Assembly (NCBI GenBank): GCA_023957125.1
Contig: JAMLHL010000012.1
Location: 1-64,000, forward strand
Source of the DNA: Chitinophagaceae bacterium
Lineage (GTDB): Bacteria > Bacteroidota > Bacteroidia > Chitinophagales > Chitinophagaceae
DNA length: 64,000 nt
Direction of reading: 5' to 3'
The position numbers were made by a program, and so were the translations under genes. Shown piece after piece: positions 62,592 to 64,000 of this stretch; the stretch's first letter is position 1, and each line of letters starts with the position of its first letter. Below the pieces are notes generated by a model. It had not been told where the DNA came from. It was given only the letters and a program-made list of their open reading frames with translations, and did not search any database.

Positions 62592-64000
62592 ATGAACAGA
62601 AGAATTTTATTATTGAGTTTATTTGTCTCTATATGGTCAGGTATATCAGCGCAGGAACCCATTCATAAATTGATCCCAGGCCAGTGGTTCAATTCATGGT
62701 TAATATGCGGTCCCATTCCACTGCAGGAACATAGCTCACCCGAACAAACTTTACAACACTATCCCGGATTTGAGAAAGACTATCTCGTAAAGTCCGGAGG
62801 CGAAGCCAACCTGAAGGTCAAAGCCGGCGATGCGGTAAGATTGAAAGGAAGCACCATCCGGTGGAAATATATAAATTCTCCTGATTCGGTTATTGACCTG
62901 GTAGCGAATGTTTCCAGGATATCCCCCGCAGCAGCCTATGCTTATTCGGAGGTGGAATGCGCTGAGGAAGGTATCTGGCTTGCTGCACTTGGTACGAATG
63001 ATGGCGGCAGCCTGTGGATCAACGGAGTGCGTGAGTGGGACTACCAGGCCGCCAGAGGTGTTAAACCCGATTCCGATCTTATTCCGGTTATTCTGAAAAA
63101 AGGAAAAAACACCCTATTACTGAAGGTAGAACAGCGGGGCAATATGTGGGGTTTCTGTTTCAGGTTTCATGAATTCTCCGCTGCAGAGGCATTACAGCGG
63201 GGAAGCCTTTTTAAAGTAGTTACTTCAGAAGGGGGCGCCAGCAGGTTGGTTTCAGATTTTTCTCCTGAAGTGCTGTCCCGGCTGCTCAGGCAGGTACAGG
63301 TTACCGTCCGCGACAGGCAGGGAAAGGTGGCGCTGAATGAAATCAGAGAAAAAGAGTTTCCGGGTTTACTTGATTTGCCCGGAACCGATTATCGGCCGCT
63401 GACGGCCGAGTTAAGGCTTCAACTTGCATCGGGTGAGGTTTTGTCAAAAAAAATTGATTTTATTTCAGGTAAACGGGTTGAATACGCTTTGTTTAACAAT
63501 GGAAGAAGTGATTATCGTATTGTTCTTTCCCCCGGTGCATCAGCCTCAGAAAAATGGGCGGCGGAAGAACTTCAGCGTTGGCTGAAGGAAGTTGGTAGAG
63601 CAAACCTGCCCATTATCGAATCGGACAAGGCCAAGACAGGCTCCAATATTATAATCGGTTATCCCGGATTTTCTGCTGCCGGAGAAAAAGAACCGGATAT
63701 AAACGATGAATCATTCCGGTATTTTAATTCGGGAGGCAATATTTATATATACGGCGGCAGGCAGCGAGGAACTATGTACGGTGTTTTTTCCTTTTTAGAA
63801 CGCGAATTAGGATGCCGCTGGTACACCCCCCGGGTTTCCGTGATCCCCAAACGAAATGAATTTATGTTTAGCTGGCTCTACCATGCAGAGAAGCCCGGTG
63901 TAAGAGTCCGGAATGATTTTTATTACGAAGCCTTTGAACCGGTGTGGGCAGCGAGGAACCGGGTAAACGGAGCGATGTCATATCGAGAACAGCCGGGCGG
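62592..64000 (+). CDS. DUF4838-type secreted protein with alpha-glucuronidase-like N-terminal domain, 3' end cut by the window
   Basis: The frame is open from ATG 62592 to the window end (469 codons). A signal peptide (MNRRILLLSLFVSIWSGISAQ) precedes a beta-sandwich with GSLWINGVREWDY and KKGKNTLLLKVEQRG, like a galactose-binding-type or hydrolase accessory domain. From about residue 305 the sequence NNGRSDYRIVLSPGASASEK, WAAEELQRWLKEVG and GVFSFLERELGCRWYTP match the domain that starts GH67 alpha-glucuronidases and DUF4838 proteins. The likely role is degradation of plant or algal glycans in the periplasm. The catalytic part is beyond the window, so the reaction is open. Confidence 0.8.
   Translation, partial: MNRRILLLSLFVSIWSGISAQEPIHKLIPGQWFNSWLICGPIPLQEHSSPEQTLQHYPGFEKDYLVKSGGEANLKVKAGDAVRLKGSTIRWKYINSPDSVIDLVANVSRISPAAAYAYSEVECAEEGIWLAALGTNDGGSLWINGVREWDYQAARGVKPDSDLIPVILKKGKNTLLLKVEQRGNMWGFCFRFHEFSAAEALQRGSLFKVVTSEGGASRLVSDFSPEVLSRLLRQVQVTVRDRQGKVALNEIREKEFPGLLDLPGTDYRPLTAELRLQLASGEVLSKKIDFISGKRVEYALFNNGRSDYRIVLSPGASASEKWAAEELQRWLKEVGRANLPIIESDKAKTGSNIIIGYPGFSAAGEKEPDINDESFRYFNSGGNIYIYGGRQRGTMYGVFSFLERELGCRWYTPRVSVIPKRNEFMFSWLYHAEKPGVRVRNDFYYEAFEPVWAARNRVNGAMSYREQPG

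Overview
The window looks like a chromosomal segment of a Bacteroidota species, most likely family Chitinophagaceae (the family placement is inference). The signs are a SusC/SusD pair with a FecR anti-sigma and an ECF sigma factor, a protease with a type IX secretion C-terminal domain, a complete-looking mevalonate operon with a GYDIA-type GHMP kinase, DUF6132/DUF2892 proteins, candidate TAnnTTTG -7 promoters and few Shine-Dalgarno sites. No rRNA, tRNA, phage or CRISPR locus was recognised by eye.

Layout. 1-7637 (+): the end of an exopolysaccharide/O-antigen cluster (WbsX-like, GT2, GT-A, GT4 and WecG/TagA glycosyltransferases, then a Gfo/Idh/MocA oxidoreductase and a TIM-barrel protein). Its first 5.7 kb is clearly AT-richer than the rest and holds a glycosyltransferase relic. 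7843-15598 (-): three alkaline-phosphatase-superfamily genes (one with a LamG-like insert), a small heme/membrane gene trio, fmt and a NamZ-like DUF1343 gene. 15732-25897: FKBP isomerase, lipoprotein, S8 protease, LolC/E-type permease with rbfA, MsbA-like ABC transporter, GNAT, then acpP-fabF-rnc, where fabF carries a one-base frameshift. 26164-30661 (+): ECF sigma factor, membrane anti-sigma/TPR protein and TPR-CHAT protein, read here as one regulatory or proteolytic module. 30903-33108 (+): sugar isomerase-like and sialidase-like proteins. 33144-38390 (-): fni, HMG-CoA reductase, GYDIA kinase, mevalonate diphosphate decarboxylase and mevalonate kinase, almost all overlapping. 38484-39858: an IS200/REP-associated-type transposase embedded in arrays of small hairpins. 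40237-47121 (-): ECF sigma, FecR, SusC, SusD. 47374-47771: five 86-bp palindromic repeats. 47911-55075 (+): azurin, PLP trans-sulfuration enzyme, SSAT-like GNAT, S41 peptidase, a MITE-like element, ModF-like ATPase and AI-2E family permease. 55244-64000 (+): diheme peroxidase, DUF1549/DUF1553 cytochrome, DUF1501 protein, DUF2231-cytochrome-LRR protein and the start of a DUF4838-type protein, a set best known from Planctomycetes.

The features most worth a second look are the transposase with its hairpin arrays, the sigma/anti-sigma-TPR/CHAT module, the planctomycete-like cytochrome cluster, the LamG insert in a phosphatase, the fabF frameshift, and the two other palindromic repeat families.
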